Below, one piece after another: positions 18,573 through 19,361 of a DNA stretch of 19,361 nucleotides. The notes beneath the pieces were generated by a model that saw only the letters and a program-made list of their open reading frames with translations, ran no database searches and was not told the DNA's origin. Made by a program: the position numbers and the translations under genes. The stretch's first letter is position 1. Each line of letters begins with the position of its first letter. Source of the stretch: JBOGZD01 sp050697155 (lineage in GTDB: Bacteria > Actinomycetota > Thermoleophilia > Solirubrobacterales > 70-9); the NCBI GenBank assembly GCA_050697155.1, contig JBOGZD010000055.1, positions 1 through 19,361 of the forward strand, given 5' to 3'.

Positions 18573-18935
18573 TCAGGCCAGGCGCTCCTCGCGCTCGGCG
18601 GCGCGGCCGATGTGGAAGGTCGCGTAGCGACCGGCTCGGCGGATGGCGTCCTCGAGCTCGGCCGCACGCTCCGCGTGCACGGCCGCCTTCTCGGCGTACT
18701 CGTCCGCGAGCGCAGCGTGGCGCTCGGCCTTGCGGCGCTCCTCCATCGCCGCCCGGCCGAGCTCGCGCGCGCGGGCATCCTCGAAGGTCGCCTGCTCGCG
18801 GTGGGCGCTCGCCTCGGAGCGCAGCCGTCGTCGTACGTCGTCGCGCCGCTCGGGTCCCAGTCGAACCAAGGTGTAGGCAACGCCGATCAGGATCAGCGCG
18901 CCGAAGAGCACCCCGATCAGCCCGAGCGCATCCAT
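18573..18935 (-). CDS. Single-pass membrane protein with coiled coil
   Basis: The first 25 residues, MDALGLIGVLFGALILIGVAYTLVRLG, form one membrane segment. Residues 28-115 are highly charged and Ala/Glu/Arg-rich (ASAHREQATFEDARARELG, MEERRKAERHAALADEYAEKAAVHAERAAELEDAIRR), predicting a long helix or coiled coil. No family is recognised. Its 5' end lies 81 bases from the divergent CFA-synthase-like gene. Confidence 0.65.
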   Translation of the reverse strand: MDALGLIGVLFGALILIGVAYTLVRLGPERRDDVRRRLRSEASAHREQATFEDARARELGRAAMEERRKAERHAALADEYAEKAAVHAERAAELEDAIRRAGRYATFHIGRAAEREERLA

Positions 18936-19004
18936 CCACAGGGCAATACCCCCATCGGAGCCGGCGAGTCCTCATCTTCCACCGACGGGGATTGCGTCCG
19001 CGAC

Positions 19005-19010
19005 TACGCT
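19005..19010 (+). promoter_or_regulatory. -10 element for a leaderless start of the CFA-synthase-like gene
   Basis: TACGCT ends 7 bases before the GTG at 19017, so transcription would begin at the start codon. The same hexamer serves hicB at 12035-12040. No clear -35 is seen. Confidence 0.4.
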
Positions 19011-19016
19011 GGGCGG

Positions 19017-19361
19017 GTGGCGCTCGCGCGCACCGCACCGCTTCGCCGAGAGCTCGAGCGAACGCTCCCCGAGCGGCCGTTCGCGATCGAGCTCTGGGAT
19101 GGAAGCGTGGTCCCGGCGACCAACGGCCAGGGTCCGACGTTTCGGCTCCGCTCGCCGCGCGCGGCTGCCCACGCGCTGCTCGCCCCGGGTCAGCTCGGGC
19201 TGGGGCGCGCCTACGTCTCCGGCGAGCTCGAGGTCGACGACCTCAACGCAGTGGTCGCCCTGCTCGACGGCTGGAGGCCGCCGCGGCTCGATCGCAGCGA
19301 CCGCCTGCGGCTGGCCGTCGCCGCCGCCCGCGCCTGCGGCCTCACCCGGCCGCCCCGGCGG
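19017..19361 (+). CDS. CFA-synthase-type SAM methyltransferase, N-terminal part (runs off window)
   Basis: Starting at GTG the first 115 codons include LPERPFAIELWDGSVVPAT, PTFRLRSPRAAAHALLAPGQLGLGRAYVSGELEVDDLNAV. This is the N-terminal region of cyclopropane-fatty-acyl-phospholipid synthase-like methyltransferases, which transfer a methylene or methyl group from S-adenosylmethionine to membrane lipid double bonds. The SAM-binding domain lies past the right edge. The start is chosen because the family block begins about 15 residues in and a -10 element is placed for leaderless transcription. Confidence 0.85.
   Translation, partial: MALARTAPLRRELERTLPERPFAIELWDGSVVPATNGQGPTFRLRSPRAAAHALLAPGQLGLGRAYVSGELEVDDLNAVVALLDGWRPPRLDRSDRLRLAVAAARACGLTRPPRR

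Noticed and set aside
1..19361. CRISPR array
   Set aside because: No regularly spaced direct repeats were seen. Repeats found are leader or csp duplications and short paired motifs only. The Cas4-like cysteines in the nuclease are a general TM0106 feature.

Overview
The window is high-GC DNA (about 70% by eye) with many GTG starts, near-leaderless genes and -10 hexamers of the form TAnnnT, often preceded by TGC. The protein families (DUF6883, HicB, DUF4258/DUF2283, a sigma/XRE-like pair ending in a YYHEMEQGLLP-type motif, a cysteine-free HesB-like protein, a CFA-synthase-type methyltransferase) suggest an actinobacterium, most likely class Thermoleophilia (Solirubrobacterales-like). That placement is inference; no rRNA or marker gene is present.

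Region 1 (1-5430) is accessory DNA. It opens with the 3' end of an IS66-family transposase and its right terminal repeat, followed by a SWIM zinc-finger protein. A 36-nt remnant of the 3' half of an initiator tRNA follows, then a mazEF-type toxin-antitoxin pair with an operator palindrome, a SEC-C protein, and an overlapping DUF6883/DUF4926 pair. A second initiator-tRNA-like piece (anticodon arm) lies at 5409-5428, and paired GTCAAACG repeats occur at both 286-303 and 5278-5296. This looks like a zone of repeated integration into tRNA-fMet.

Region 2 (5416-12599) is mostly minus strand: a TM0106-type RecB-like nuclease with a small partner, a DUF4258/DUF2283 pair on the plus strand, a DUF429 protein, a Uma2-type nuclease, and an operon of ECF-like sigma factor, XRE-like regulator, an 80-residue protein and an ImmA/IrrE metallopeptidase. 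Divergent from the sigma gene are a solitary HicB and a second DUF2283 paralogue.

Region 3 (12600-16909) is a cold-shock-like cluster: a DEAD-box RNA helicase, two nearly identical CspA-type proteins, a PAP2 phosphatase, a membrane protein and a zinc-ribbon/HTH protein. The most striking signals are in its untranslated leaders. Both csp genes carry a 9-bp helix that hides the ribosome binding site. The helicase and the zinc-ribbon gene share a second, unrelated leader that can fold either as a short hairpin or as a 15-bp interrupted helix covering the ribosome binding site. All four transcripts have similar TGnTACnnT-type promoters.

Region 4 (16910-19361) holds a cysteine-free HesB-like protein with a small helical partner, an SDR/NmrA-type oxidoreductase, a coiled-coil membrane protein, and the start of a CFA-synthase-like methyltransferase running off the right edge. 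No gap between genes exceeds 300 bases.
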